From NCBI GenBank assembly GCA_942159475.1, contig OW804094.1, forward strand, positions 135,084,755 through 135,148,754: a stretch of DNA of 64,000 nucleotides. Reading direction: 5' to 3'. This document shows, one piece after another, positions 52,802 through 64,000 of this stretch (its first letter is position 1; each line of letters starts with the position of its first letter). The DNA is from Sthenelais limicola. Its lineage: Eukaryota > Annelida > Polychaeta > Phyllodocida > Sigalionidae. The notes beneath the pieces were generated by a model. The model did no database searches. It saw only the letters and a program-made list of their open reading frames with translations, and was not told where the DNA came from. Position numbers and translations under genes: made by a program.

Positions 52802-54519
52802 CCAAATACAAGAAACAAAAATATAAGAAAACTTATTCATTGTCAGCGGTGGATGGTATTAAACTCAGGTCATGTACTACCTTTCCATATTGCCAGTTTA
52901 TTTTAATTTAGCCAGACAATTTAAATAGCTTCAAGTTGCAATAATAGGTAAAAAAAGAATCTTTTAATATCTGTTGGAAAGTAATTCAACCTCCCGAAAA
53001 TAAATTCTTATCCTAATGAAATGAAATACGGTGGATCTTTAAAATTAATTGCCTCCCTAACATTCGCTCATGCATTTACGAGATACTGTAAATATAATTA
53101 TATTTTTTTAAATCCATCCATTGTCAGAAATCCTCGGGTCACCAACCAACTCTGGGCATGGAATTTCGAAGATTGACATGTATCTATATAGACTGGAGGC
53201 AGAGTCTCAAAAGGTGCTTAGCAATCACTTTAGGAGGTACAGAATGTTGGAGAGTGAACAAAAAAATAATAAAAAAAAAAATGTTGGAGAGTGGCATCCA
53301 CCATGGATTGTTGACCCTTGAGCCTGACCAACACTGATTAAATTCAGGGCCGATGCCACTTGCCGAGAAAACGTAGATGGCGCCCATTTTTTAAAACTTT
53401 TAAGTTGTTTTTTTTAAAGAAAATATGAAAATAATGCACCAACATCTTAGATTAAATAAAACCATTTGACCAGAGAAGGCTTGCAAACCTCCCATAATGC
53501 TGGAGAATTGTCTTCAAAGATGTTCGATAAAACCGTTTTTAAAGGTATACAGGTGCGTCCGAAAAAACGGCCCTATGCGGCTCCTAGTTGAACTATAATA
53601 GCCATGGTGATTCCCATATAAATCTATTATAGCGGTGGTCCCCCTAGTGTCTACTGTCTGAATCAAAATTTATTTCTATTATTTTCGTACAGGGCCTGTT
53701 AAAAGGCCATGAGAAATAAACATTTTTCACTATGGGAAGTATAATCACAATTATATTGATGCAAAAACCCCTTTGGCTGATAATGATACTCTATGTATAT
53801 GAGTGAAAAGTCTGTGCAATGACAAATATTAATGTGAAATGAATGGCATCAGCCAGACCAGCCACGAAAAGTGGACTACATGGTCAACTTTAGAAGTCTC
53901 TAACCTTTTTTTGATCATGGTCAGATATGATTTATTTTGTTAATCTGTGGGATATGACCTTACATAAAAGTGTAGCAAACCTAAACTTATTTGGACTGGA
54001 CATTTTATTTATTATTCGATAAAACGTGAAAAAAACACATTTTCTCATAAGTTTCCATAGTAAACCACCCCTTTTTTCAAGTGACTCTACCAAAAAAATC
54101 TAACGGGATAACATGTCTTTTTTCCATTTATTTGTTTCGTCTGTGGTAAGGAACAATCCCTGAAGGTTTTATGGCAATTGGACTGGGAGTTTCTTTTTCA
54201 TCGAACTGTCCTGTTTATCTATAAAATACAAATTAAGAAAATATGTAGGCAACAGTATTCCCTATTGATTGCAGCCCGTCACTTGATTCTACATGCAGTA
54301 GTTTTTAATAATTGCCTTTTTTAATAATTGTGTTTCGGCCAGTAAATGAAGTAGACCGAGCTATTTCCTCAAGCATCTGCAGAGTCAAGTTACTGTTTTC
54401 TTATGAAATGAACTGATAAAGGTTTCCAACTGATCGAGAAAGGTGTCAGCAAGCCAGACGAACCCTTCGTCCTATTTACTGACAGTTTCATGATTGTTTT
54501 GTGACCCGATTGCGTCATT
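52802..54519. other. No feature recognised
   Basis: The largest stretch without repeats found. No frame exceeds 67 codons and no splice-like arrangement was seen. Confidence 0.4.
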
Positions 54520-54711
54520 TAAGGGTTGTCTCCACTGGCTGCGGTAAGCTCTGCGGTAAGCCTTGCGATGGTGAGAAGTGGTGAGGTCCTGCCTACATAC
54601 CCAGTGAACCATTTAGGCATGACTTCACCACTCCTCTCCACCTACAGAACCAGCACAAACCATCGCAAGGCTTACCGCAGAGCTTACCGCAGACAGTGGA
54701 GACCACCCTTA
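54520..54711. mobile_element. Foldback MITE, about 190 bp
   Basis: TAAGGGTTGTCTCCACTG... is mirrored by CAGTGGAGACCACCCTTA. The 52-bp arms contain GCGGTAAGCTCTGCGGTAAG, itself a direct repeat of GCGGTAAGC. One extra base interrupts pairing. Confidence 0.88.
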
Positions 54712-55140
54712 TATCACGTGTAACCATGGAACCAGAACAGATGGCGTGCACGGTTGGAATCAAGCGATTGGCACCTTACACACTGGGTGACTGGGTAATG
54801 CGAATTCTTATCGCATTCTCTTGAATTCCCCCTGCCTTGAATTACATGCCCAGAGCTACCAGCTCAGATGTCACAGAAAACACTCAGTTATTAACCTTCT
54901 TCAGTTACATCATGCCATATTTGACCAGTTTAAATTCAAACTTAAAGAACTAATATTTATTTAGCAGGAGTTTAATATGCAAATATATTACAAATCAGGA
55001 ATCAGGCTGTGTGTAGAATGCTTTGTAAATAGTTGTCAGTGTTATTTCTTGAGAAATATAACTAGTTATTGACAAATGAAAGCGGAATAAATAGCATGAA
55101 TGATAGATTTCTCCATCATTAAGTGTTAAATGTGGTGAGT

Positions 55141-55468
55141 CTCCGCACAGCACCCGCACAGCACCGTCGCTACTTGCGCGACTAATATTAGATGTACCTG
55201 AGATCCATATTCAATAATCTGTATCCCCTAATATCATGGTTATCAGAAGAATATTTCATGTACAAAATGGCAAAGTGGTGCGTCTAATATTAGTGCACCA
55301 GTAGAGGCGGTGCTGTGCGGGTGCTGTGCGGATGCTGTGCGGGTTTTCGGTGCTGTGCGTCAGACCCAAGTATGACTAAAAGACGCACAGCACCGAAAAC
55401 CCACACAGCATCCGCACAGCACCCGCACAGCACCGTCGCTACTTGCGCGACTAATATTAGATGTACCT
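55141..55468. repeat. GCACAGC foldback cluster
   Basis: Three arms made of GCACAGCACCC/GCACAGCATCC units plus a tail CTAATATTAGATGTACCT: one at 55141-55199 (plus), one inverted at 55277-55361, one plus again at 55382-55468. The last two form arms of about 85 bp around a 20-bp centre. Confidence 0.88.
55200..55361 (+). repeat. 162-bp direct duplication, copy 1
   Basis: From GAGATCCATATTCAATAATC to GGTGCTGTGCGTC. It recurs at 55967-56128 with one substitution seen (AGAGGCGG versus AGCGGCGG). Offset 767 bp. Confidence 0.92.
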
Positions 55469-55966
55469 CTTCACAGTTTTTCACATGAAATATTCAATTT
55501 ATAACCGGAAAATTTTAGGATATCAATAATGATGGGTATAACTCAAAAGCCAGTAAATATGGGATTGAATAGTTGAATAGTTTTACTGTCATCAACTGTC
55601 GAAGTTGCATACAAATAAAAATTCTGTTCAGAAAACGCTCGTCCAAGATGAAATTGATATTGTCCATTCTCTCGTTTCCCGAATCCCGCAGGTTTCAATT
55701 TGCAATCCCGTTTTTCTATTTGCAATCCCTACCTGGAAAAATTAAATCTGACTCTGAATCCCTTTCCCGAATCCCATAGGCCATTTTAAATCCCCAATCC
55801 CGACTTACAATAGGCCCCAATCCCGGTTCCAGAAAAAGTATTCCCTACCCAGATATATGACTGGGACAGTGATTTAATGTCAGTAGATTAATCTAAATAT
55901 CACGAACTTCGACAGCTATTTACAGTAAAACTATTCCAGTTATAAAACCCATATTCACAGCCTTTT

Positions 55967-56128
55967 GAGATCCATATTCAATAATCTGTATCCCCTAATA
56001 TCATGGTTATCAGAAGAATATTTCATGTACAAAATGGCAAAGTGGTGCGTCTAATATTAGTGCACCAGTAGCGGCGGTGCTGTGCGGGTGCTGTGCGGAT
56101 GCTGTGCGGGTTTTCGGTGCTGTGCGTC
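55967..56128 (+). repeat. 162-bp direct duplication, copy 2
   Basis: Same segment as 55200-55361, including an inverted GCACAGC arm (56046-56128). Followed by TTTTAGTCAGACCC, which matches the inverse of GACTAAAAGACGC at 55375. Confidence 0.92.
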
Positions 56129-56199
56129 TTTTAGTCAGACCCGTGAAAGACCAGGCGATGTGTGACATCCCCAAACATTGCTGTTCATACAAGAAGACT

Positions 56200-56437
56200 A
56201 GGGTTAGATCGTCAGAAAATGTACAATTCGCAGATCTACATTTTTAATGAATTCTGTTAAATTAGACTGAGAAATGGTCAATACTTGCTATTTCTGAGTA
56301 TTATTTAATATTGCTTTGATTCAAAGAATCTGTTTGGTTATATTGGACTGAATTTTGAACCTTATTTTTGTCTTAAATTTGGATTATTTGAGAGGATTGG
56401 TGAAGTGAAATTGTACATTTTCTGAAGATCTGACCCA
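56200..56437 (+). mobile_element. F1 MITE, full-length copy
   Basis: AGGGTTAGATCGTCAGAAAA to TTTTCTGAAGATCTGACCCA. Interior resembles 10958-11260 (GACTGAGAAATGGTCAAT). Confidence 0.85.
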
Positions 56438-56621
56438 CAAGGACTTATACACACAAATATAACTCCTACCCAAACAAATGTATATTAATCACTTCATGTC
56501 ACTGTGCAAAACTCTGCTTCTGTGCAGTGTTACCTTCTGCCCTGAGGATGAGATTGTTTTTAAGCCTATATTATTATGAATAAATGACATATAATTATTT
56601 AGATTAGATGGTGAGAACATA

Positions 56622-56859
56622 CGGGTCAGATTTTCAGAAAATGCACAATCTACAGTTCTACACATCTCTCAAATTCTGCTAAATTTGAGTGAAAAATGAT
56701 AAATACTGGGTATATCTGAATGTATTCTGTATTATATTCATTCAGATATACCTGTCTGGTTATGTTGAACTGTATTTTGAACCTTATTTTCGTCTTAGAT
56801 GTGGGTTATTGGAGAGGATTGTTGACGGTCAATTGTACATTTTCTGAAAATCTGACCCA
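56622..56859 (+). mobile_element. F1 MITE, full-length copy
   Basis: TA on both sides of CGGGTCAGATTTTCAGAAAA to TTTTCTGAAAATCTGACCCA. ATCTACAGTTCTACACATCT marks the 20531 subfamily. Confidence 0.88.
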
Positions 56860-57116
56860 TACTTTCATGATGTTGACAGGGCGCGGGTGTAGGTAGTTTA
56901 TTTTGTACCTTTCTTCTCTTTTTATCGTTTCACATATTATAGTTTAATTACCCAATTATTTAATCAAGCCTGGTTTATTAGAACCAGTTATTGGTTGAAA
57001 ACTCATTGAAAGTATTACTATATAAAGATTATTATTACTACAGATTAATGATTTGAAATTTGATATAACTTTTCCATGAAATTGGTTTGATTTCAAATAT
57101 TAGCCTGCATAGAAAA

Positions 57117-57327
57117 AAGTACAGTTCTACACATCTCTCAAATTCTAAAAAGTTAGAGTGTAAAATTATAAATACTGAGTATATCTGAGTATATTCTGTA
57201 TTGTATTCATTCAATAAATCTGTCTGGTTATGCTGAACTCTATTTTGAACCTGAGTTCCGTCTTACATTTGGGTTATTTGAGGGGATTGGTGAAGGTGAA
57301 TTGTACATTTTCTGATGACTTGACCCA
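57117..57327 (+). mobile_element. F1 MITE, left end lost
   Basis: Starts AAAGTACAGTTCTACACATC and ends TTTTCTGATGACTTGACCCA. Confidence 0.82.
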
Positions 57328-57988
57328 TAATGTCACGCTGAATGAAATATCTAAAACAAAACATCCTTTGTCTTTGTGTAAGCCGCAGTAGGCCTATATA
57401 TAGTTAATGTCAACCTTTCAATGTCATCTTGTGACCCTACTTTCCTTGCCGTTCTAAAGGTTACGTCTAAGGAATATATTAGCCGTGTATTTCTTGGGTT
57501 TTCTCCGCGCTATTTCGCTGCTCTACTCAAATTCATGGCATGCACTTTGGAGGCTAATTCTATTTCGGAAATGTCAGGAAGCTGAGGAAGTGCATCGGCT
57601 TTCTTTCCGACCTAACCCGCCGATTACAGCCCAGGAAAATATTAATATTTATAATGGAAATGTTCAGCACGAAAAGAAGTGTTGCGTAAAACTCACTATC
57701 TAAGGTTTAAAACTTTGCATTATATAAGGCTTTAAGTCAGATCTTTAAAGAATTATGATTTATTTTTGAGGTTTGGCGGTTCAAACTGGGAACATAGGGT
57801 AAAATCCATGTGCTTAAACGGAGACGAGGTGTTAATGCATCCATCTTCTCAACATTGTCCAAAACTCCTTCGTTACATTTCCTCATCAATCCTTTCAGGG
57901 CACCGGCTGGAACCAGAAATACATCGGCTGTTGACAATACTTGGAGGTAGGTAAAACATTCGTCATCAATGTGGTTTGATTTGATTTG
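57328..57988. other. No feature recognised
   Basis: Frames of 62-72 codons on both strands (57485-57954) have no consistent evidence. Confidence 0.35.
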
Positions 57989-58194
57989 AATACGTTTTTA
58001 TTTATTCTTTTCATACAGGTACATCTCCGGGATTTCTCCATATTTTCATTTGTACATTTTAGGACTACTATTGATTTTACTATAGGTTTTACTATAGATT
58101 TTACTATAGATTTTACTATAGATTTTACTATAGATTTTACTTTAGATTCTACCATACATTTTTTTGACGAATCAGAAATGTATAAGCTGCATTC
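57989..58194 (-). repeat. LINE-like 3' tail with 12-bp minisatellite
   Basis: On the minus strand it ends CTGTATGAAAAGAATAAATA then AAAACGTATTC and an AAATC-rich tail. Within it, 58071-58147 is a 12-bp tandem (ATTTTACTATAG, about six to seven units). Confidence 0.6.
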
Positions 58195-58556
58195 ACAGTT
58201 AACATCGATCAACATTTAAACATTTTCTACATTTTGTTCCATTCTTTTTCTACCCACCTATAAATAAGTTGACCACAATTGTTGACCACAAAAGAATTAC
58301 ACCGTTGTTTCCCCTTAGAGTTTCATAAAAAAACACATTTATATTTCGCAACCCACTGAAATTATCCTTATAGCAGTGATTTCCCATATTATCGCTCACC
58401 GGCGCTCGTTTTCTTTCAACCGATTTAAAGTCCAATTCTTATATAAACATTTAATAACAGCAGCAACATAATTCAGAACTTCAGTCCTAAAGGTCGATCA
58501 AACAATAAGAAAATTGGTAAAATTGGTAAGAACGTAATTTAGTTGAGAATACAGCT
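58195..58556 (+). mobile_element. F5 repeat, copy 3, with both ends
   Basis: AAGCTGCATTCACAGTTAAC at the left and GAGAATACAGCTTTT at the right are inverted, so this is the most complete F5 copy. Interior CATTTTGTTCCATTCTTTTT and AACAGCAGCAACATAAT. Confidence 0.68.
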
Positions 58557-59614
58557 TTTACTCTATAGGCTATGCTTATTTATTTTAAATAAATTTTATT
58601 GAAGAATTGTGATATATCTCATATGTTGTTTTTTTTTGTTCTTTTTATTCAACATTTTTATACAGCAAGACATGACTATTTGTCAAGACCCAAGCTCACG
58701 GTATCTGTAATGATATTCTGCCTGACGCTGTGTCTAGTGTGGTTTTAACTAACTAGGTGCATGACTATATAATGTAACTAAAATAGGAACTAATAAGAAT
58801 ACAATATAACATATAGGAGTGGTTCATACGTTGTTATTCTTGTGACACTTCAGCTGTGACTCCAATATATGGTTTTAAAATTTCATTTCAGAACAATATA
58901 ATATTTAAACAGTTACAAAAGGACGCATTAATCACCATGATTGTTTTCATGTATCTTCTTCAACTAACAATGTATAAGAACGCATCCATTAAAGGGTTAC
59001 TAAATGGGTTAATGGTCACCTTTGGGCTAGCAAACGTTATGGTTCCACAAGTACAACATGCAAGTCTCAACCTTTAAGATTTAATCTATAACTGACTTAT
59101 AGTGACTCATAGGGGCCAACTGAGAAAGCCAAGGTAAAAAGGTCGGTTCAACACAAGAGGGCACTGAAGGTCCTGTGTGACGTCAGAAGGTGGCGCCTGA
59201 AATGTACACAGTGCCCTTCTTGACTTGTTTTTTAAAGCACATTGCATGCTCATTTCAAGACTTAGCCACATTATGACATTGGCTAACAGTGGCGCCCTGT
59301 ATGAAGTGTTCAACTGTGTAACTACTTTTTCCCTCATCTAAATTCGTAAAGCTCTCTAAACGTTAGGTTGCATCAAGTACCAATGAGGCCGTTATATTTG
59401 AATAATACTAAAATAGTTGATTTTCCCATAATATTTCAGGGTTTAGTGACCCTTTGAATATATGAAAGCAGGAAACAGATTAGTTTTTTATTGAAAGGGT
59501 GTTCTATAATCATTATGATATATATCTGTACTGGATGCTATTGGATCCTACCCTGAAACTATACACACTTTTCAATACTACTATCTGTAGGTTCCTGAAA
59601 CCTACATGATAGAA
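58557..59614. other. No feature recognised
   Basis: Frames at 58856-59077 and 59107-59337 lack support; the latter crosses a GC-richer patch. Confidence 0.35.
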
Positions 59615-59938
59615 TAGGGGATTTGCATGTGCCACTGCGCATGTCTGTTAAAGTGCGTCCTAGGATGGATTCGGATGAAATCTGACAAACAAATATTTGC
59701 AACATTTTAAAAAAAATTGCTAGAATGTTTTCACCAATATCATTGCTTGTATAAATGATTTATGAAAGCCAAATGCATGATGGGAAACATGGAGGCTTGT
59801 ATTATGGAAATATGTATTACACATGGATATTGACATTAGAGCTTTGATAAATATGTCCTATGTGATTTTATACAGTACCATTAGTCCCATAATTCCATGC
59901 GAATCAACATTCAAAATGGCGGCTATGCAAATCCCCTA
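59615..59938 (+). mobile_element. F2 MITE, full-length copy
   Basis: TA-flanked GGGGATTTGCATGTGCCAC and CTATGCAAATCCCC; interior AAATGCATGATGGGAAACAT. Confidence 0.85.
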
Positions 59939-60291
59939 TTTGAAGCGATTAGTTTTTCCAACTAATCTGGTAGTCGTCTGTGGCAGGTGCATGTGGGGCA
60001 AAGCTCCATAGAGGCTTAGTTAGACTGTACCTTGGCAGGGCAACCGATTTTCTCTTCAGTCATGAATAAAATGATTTACTTAGAATTTCGTGATAGTAAA
60101 AGAAAATGCAATTCCCATTCCCGCTGTGCCCTTTAAAAACTTAAGGCAGCGAGGACATTGCGTCCATTGTACTCTGGTGGGACCTGAATGAATCAGATAT
60201 GGTATTCAGTACATGCTCGAGGCCACCTAGCGGTCATGTAGGATATTGTGCTGTCATGAGAGCACCCCTGAATCTGGCAGCCTTGTTATGA

Positions 60292-60530
60292 TGGGTCAGA
60301 TCTTCAGAAAATGGACAATTCGCCCTCATCTATCCTCTCAAACAATCCAAACCTGAGAGAAAAATGACCTCCAAAATGCAGTTGAACACAACGAAAAAGA
60401 AATCTTTAATCAACACAATGTCAAAGTTACTCAGATATACATATAGCATATATAATTTTCCAGTCTAATTTAGCAGAAGTTACCAAATGTGTAAAGCTGA
60501 CGATTGTACATCTTCTGAAGATCTGACCCA
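60292..60530 (-). mobile_element. F1 MITE, full-length copy
   Basis: TGGGTCAGATCTTCAGAAAA to CTTCTGAAGATCTGACCCA. Interior CCCTCATCTATCCTCTCAAA. Confidence 0.85.
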
Positions 60531-60649
60531 TATATACTGGCCTCGAGGAAAGGACACGTTGGAATGTGGTAGTCAGGGCTACGTATGGACAGTGGAGGCT
60601 TGATATTAATCCTACACTGAGTGTGACTTGACTCCATGCAAGGGCACTT

Positions 60650-60830
60650 GACAAGGAGGGAGGGAGGGACTTGGGAAGATTGACGGTGAGGGGAGGTGTG
60701 ATAGGGAGGGGGGTGGGGTTAGAGAGAGCAAGGGAAAGAACGCAGGCGAGAGGGGAAATAGAAATTGGACACTAGGGGAATTGGCAGGAGATTGAGAAGA
60801 AGGAGAAAAGGAAGAAGAAGAGGTGATATA
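60650..60830 (+). repeat. Purine-rich tract
   Basis: Runs of GGAGGGAGGGAGGG (about 60656) and AGAAGGAGAAAAGGAAGAAG (about 60797) in a generally G/A-rich stretch. Shorter and less regular than 10091-10621. Confidence 0.7.
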
Positions 60831-61189
60831 GGGTAATTAATTGTGTGGACTATGTGTAGACCTGTACCCTTGACATTCAGGTACTTAAGAGAGAGAGACA
60901 GATTGTTAATTACTGCGGTCTTGTCGATTACTTGTAGGCAGGTGTTTGCCTGGATTGACCGGAAATTCACCTGTCCTTGATTGGGGACACTCAGTCTTCA
61001 ATTTGAGTTAATACATTGTCTTGGTAATGCTAATTCTCTTTCTGTTATGCTCTGTAATGTTGGGTCAGGACCGACCAACAACTTGTGAAAATTGAAATGT
61101 TTTGACATGTGCTAGTTATATTATATATTCACATTATTAGCTAATTGAGAGTGTGGTATTATATTATCTTATTCCACCAGTTTACAACT

Positions 61190-61480
61190 GGGGTGCCTTA
61201 CATAAAGGGAGATACGCAATATTGCGTCTCCAATCGACTAATCTGGGATGCAGAACAAATTGTGCATATTTGTGAAGTGGGTTGCATCCTAAGTTTGGAT
61301 ATTGTGTCTCCACTGGGGAGCACGTCTCCACTTGCAAGTGATATATCAACGTAATTTAGGTGGAGACCCAATATCACCCAATACTACCTTGACAAATTTA
61401 AGACGCACAATTTTTGCGGATCCTATATTAGTCGATTGGAGACGCAATATTGCGGATTTCCCTTTATGTAACGGACCCCC
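61190..61480. mobile_element. MITE with palindromes inside its TIRs
   Basis: GGGGTGCCTTACATAAAGGG at the left and CCCTTTATGTAACGGACCCC at the right are inverted over about 50 bp. Each arm also contains GAGACGCAATATTGCG or GCAATATTGCGTCTCC, itself palindromic, so each TIR can fold alone. Confidence 0.85.
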
Positions 61481-61619
61481 TGATACTCACTTGTAGTCAA
61501 CCTTTATGGCAATAGACCTTAGTTGAACAATAGCCAGAAATGTGTTTCCCAGACTCGGCCCAGACTCTGACTAACCTACAATTACTATTATTTCTGACCC
61601 ACCCCCTGTAGTTAAGGAC

Positions 61620-61722
61620 CATACTGGAAGACCTGCATTTATATTCAGATGTATGGGTCCTGTTTGTATAACACCCTAGATACAAATAAAACATGTTTTG
61701 AATTGAATTGAGTTGAGTTGGT
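61620..61722 (+). repeat. LINE-like 3' end with TTGAA tail
   Basis: AATAAAACATG (61685-) is followed by a 5-bp tandem TTGAA/TTGAG (61698-61720). No coding block is attached. Confidence 0.55.
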
Positions 61723-62435
61723 AGCATTCGGTCTCTTTACCGAGTCCATCTCACGTGCACTGCAATACTATTGAAGAATTGTGGGTCATTCTCCGAAATA
61801 GTTAGGGTCAGTAGTTGAGCGAGAAATGAATCAACGCAACACACAGAGATGTATGTCTCAAGCCAGCTACCAGTTAAAAGAGGTCGCTGTACACATGTGT
61901 TTATTTTTATACGTGGACAGATTACAATGAGTGCACAGGGCTGGGGCTGATTGGCTTGTCCTGACTGGACCAATTAATTACCAGGTTAGATAAGAGATCC
62001 AATCAGCCACAGGATAACAATGAACAGGAAATATTAAAACGGGGGTCAGAGTGACCACTGCCACACCTGACCAATCCCTTTGCATGGTGACCAGGTCCCA
62101 TGGTTATCTCCCCTTCCCCCCTCCCAATCAATACCCCCTCCCCTGACCTTGCGGTCAGTCCCTCCCCTCCCTTCCCACATGATCAACCTTGAGATAACGG
62201 TCAGACCTGGACCTCACTTGTACCTTTGGACTTTTAGTGATAAGCGATCGATGAGTGTTGTGGCGGTAAGAAAGTTGATTAGCCTCATATTTTACACTAT
62301 ATTAGTAGAAGAAAATAGTGTGTATTTGTCCTCCTTGCAAATGAGTGAAATGGTTCTTGTTAAATAGCATTATTACAGTATTACAGTTGCAGTCAATAGT
62401 CCAGAATGAAACATGCATCTCTTCGATTGATATAT
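61723..62435. other. No feature recognised
   Basis: A C-rich patch (62105-62180) gives a Pro-rich frame, not considered a gene. Confidence 0.35.
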
Positions 62436-62560
62436 AAGAGAAGAGAAGAGAATTCTTTATTTGTCAAAGAATGGTAGCTTAGACAAAAAGGTTGTATGAA
62501 ACAATGTTAGGGCACGAACAACATACAACATCAAATAATATCTGCACATAAAATAGGGAC
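62436..62560 (-). repeat. LINE-like 3' end
   Basis: AGAGAAGAGAAGAGAATTC tail, then TTTATTTGTCAAAGAATGG and AGACAAAAAGGTTG, matching 42401-42745. Confidence 0.5.
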
Positions 62561-62597
62561 AGAATTGATAATCATCCCTTTTGCTATATTGTGGATG

Positions 62598-62635
62598 CAG
62601 GTCTATAATTGTATATTTTCTTAAGATTTGACCCT
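62598..62635 (-). mobile_element. F1 MITE end fragment
   Basis: AATTGTATATTTTCTTAAGA then TTTGACCC, one terminus only. Confidence 0.6.
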
Positions 62636-62707
62636 TCTGTGCTATCTAGGCCTCTCTCACTCCCTAGGTATGTTAAGCTCATGATGGTAGGATGTTCTCT
62701 ATATATA

Positions 62708-62837
62708 AGGGTGAATCCGTCCGTAAATGTACAACTCCCCTTTACCAATCCTCTCAAATAATCCAAATTTGGAAAAAATACGATTCAAAATACAGTTCAA
62801 CATAACAGAACAGATTTTATGAATCAAGGCAACCTCA
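62708..62837 (-). mobile_element. F1 MITE, left half
   Basis: AGGGTGAATCCGTCCGTAAA, then TACCAATCCTCTCAAATAAT, up to GAATCAAGGCAA where homology stops. Confidence 0.75.
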
Positions 62838-63163
62838 CCCATAACTTTTTTATATTTACTGCAAGGGTGGCTTCAATATATGCTTTCAGGCGACTATATG
62901 AGGTTTCATCAGTCTTTAAGTGCACTGTTCACATATCATATTCGTTCATGGTCAATTAGCTCCATTGAAATTCAACCCTTGGTGGCTGGCACTGTGTTCA
63001 AACACTCTGGTTGGCCTGATTGATAGAGTCTAGCTATAATGCACCACTTTTATCTTGTGATAAAGGCAACCATCAAAGGCTGTCTGTAAAACTGTGTTGC
63101 CTCTGCGTTAAGTGGTCTCTACATGTTGTTCTATATAGACGGCACATGTTGCACAACACCCCA

Positions 63164-63402
63164 TGGGTGAAATCGCCTGAAAATGTACAATTCCCCTTCA
63201 CCAATCCGCTCAAATAATCCAAATTTAAGTCAAAAATAAGGTTCAAGATTCTGTCCAACATAACCAAACTGATTGTTTGAATCAAGGCAATATCAAATTT
63301 ATATACTCTGATAAACCTGGTATTGACAAATTTTGATCTAATTTAACAATATTTACTAAGTATGTAGATTTGCTGATTGTACATTTTCTGAAGATCTAAC
63401 CC
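63164..63402 (-). mobile_element. F1 MITE, full-length copy
   Basis: TGGGTGAAATCGCCTGAAAA to TTTTCTGAAGATCTAACCCC. Interior CACCAATCCGCTCAAATAAT. Confidence 0.85.
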
Positions 63403-63811
63403 CCTACCTCTCTACATACACTCCGCCGCAGCTATCCAAATAGTAATAAAATTGCCATTTTATTGAGGTGCTGTTATCGAGTTGATAAGAAATAACATGG
63501 TGTAGTCATAGACTTCCCTCTCTAAATAGCTCTGATTAAGGTGAAAACGATGGACTTTTTGTAGTGCCAACACCAACATATTGTCACATAAACTATCCTC
63601 CATGCAGTGGGCAGGATTAACAGCAGAACTAATCAGGGGAGTTGATTAGCTCATAATTAGCTACTTGTTACACAACCATATAAGACGGATTACATCATCA
63701 TCTCTAATCCAGGCATGTGTTACATATATCTAGGTAACTTTGTATATTGTTATTGATAAGAACAAGATAATTAATAGACAAAATTGACTTCTGGCTGTGT
63801 GAGAGGTGGTT
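63403..63811. other. No feature recognised
   Basis: AT-rich spacer before a terminal stem-loop. Confidence 0.35.
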
Positions 63812-63881
63812 ATCTCCCGTGGGTGTAGCGATTTTGTAAGGGTGCATTGCACCCGACAACATTGCGTAGCCCAAGGGAGAT
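63812..63881. repeat. Nested stem-loop
   Basis: Outer arms ATCTCCCGTGGG and CCCAAGGGAGAT enclose a perfect small hairpin GGGTGC-ATT-GCACCC (63839-63853). Between them GTAGCGATTTTGT and ACAACATTGCGTAG pair imperfectly. Confidence 0.7.
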
Positions 63882-63944
63882 TTTACAGATGCTTATCATT
63901 ATAATTATTGCTATATCATTATATAAGTATATTATAATAATATA

Positions 63945-63995
63945 TTATATAAGTCTTTTTTCCACAAAATTATATAAGTCTTTTTTCCACAAAAA
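63945..63995 (+). repeat. Two-unit 25-bp tandem repeat
   Basis: TTATATAAGTCTTTTTTCCA plus CAAAA occurs twice with a 25-bp period at the window end. Confidence 0.85.
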
Positions 63996-64000
63996 TAATT

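Overview
The window is eukaryotic, repeat-dominated DNA, most likely from a marine invertebrate; the species cannot be named from the sequence. The reasons are the low overall GC, dense short inverted-repeat elements (MITEs and foldbacks), 5'-truncated LINEs with A-rich or microsatellite tails, a tRNA-derived SINE, and a tyrosine-recombinase (YR) retrotransposon. No host protein-coding gene was recognised and there is no bacterial signature. Most open frames are chance or sit inside repeats.

The centrepiece is a young, nearly complete DIRS-superfamily (PAT/Ngaro-like) retrotransposon on the + strand, about 22763-28057. It has a 181-bp terminal direct repeat that looks identical at both ends, a Gag ORF with a Cys/His cluster, a reverse transcriptase-RNase H ORF with a YLDD box, and a tyrosine recombinase with R, HxxR, W and Y in order. 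Gag and RT are joined by a textbook -1 frameshift signal: A AAA AAC in the Gag register, a 7-nt spacer, then a perfect 9-bp GC-rich stem. The recombinase overlaps the RT frame and is split by an overlapping TAATG stop/start. A 9-bp sequence before and after the right-hand repeat gives the A1...B1-A2-B2 split-repeat layout used by this class for circular replication. The Gag and RT products would package and copy the RNA, and the recombinase would integrate the circle.

Around it lie MITE families. F1 (about 235 bp, ends GGGTCAG...CTGACCC, often flanked by TA) has 26 full or partial copies. F2 (about 330 bp, GGGGATTTGCAT, TA flanks) has six. F3 (about 400-500 bp, ends TGTGATGTGTTACAGG) has a dozen, including an inverted dimer at 28802-29602. 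F4 (about 350-385 bp, TATAGTCTGTCC) has two and F5 (AAGCTG ends) has three. There are also several one- or two-copy foldbacks. LINE remnants lie at 4246-5562 (+), 31222-32592 (-), 34027-34230 (-) and 38857-41050 (-, the longest coding remnant), with further 3' tails elsewhere.

Other structure includes a 530-bp G-rich purine tract (10091-10621), a 59-bp-arm hairpin with a 3-nt loop (17656-17776) next to a tandem CpG-rich CCAAT/GC-box duplication (17956-18270), a tRNA-like unit (18623-18710), minisatellites, an inverted duplication of about 750 bp (489-1236 versus 19423-20254), an exact 169-bp tandem duplication (38428-38765), and two diverged copies of an unidentified coding-like segment (13756-14095 and 21735-21990).
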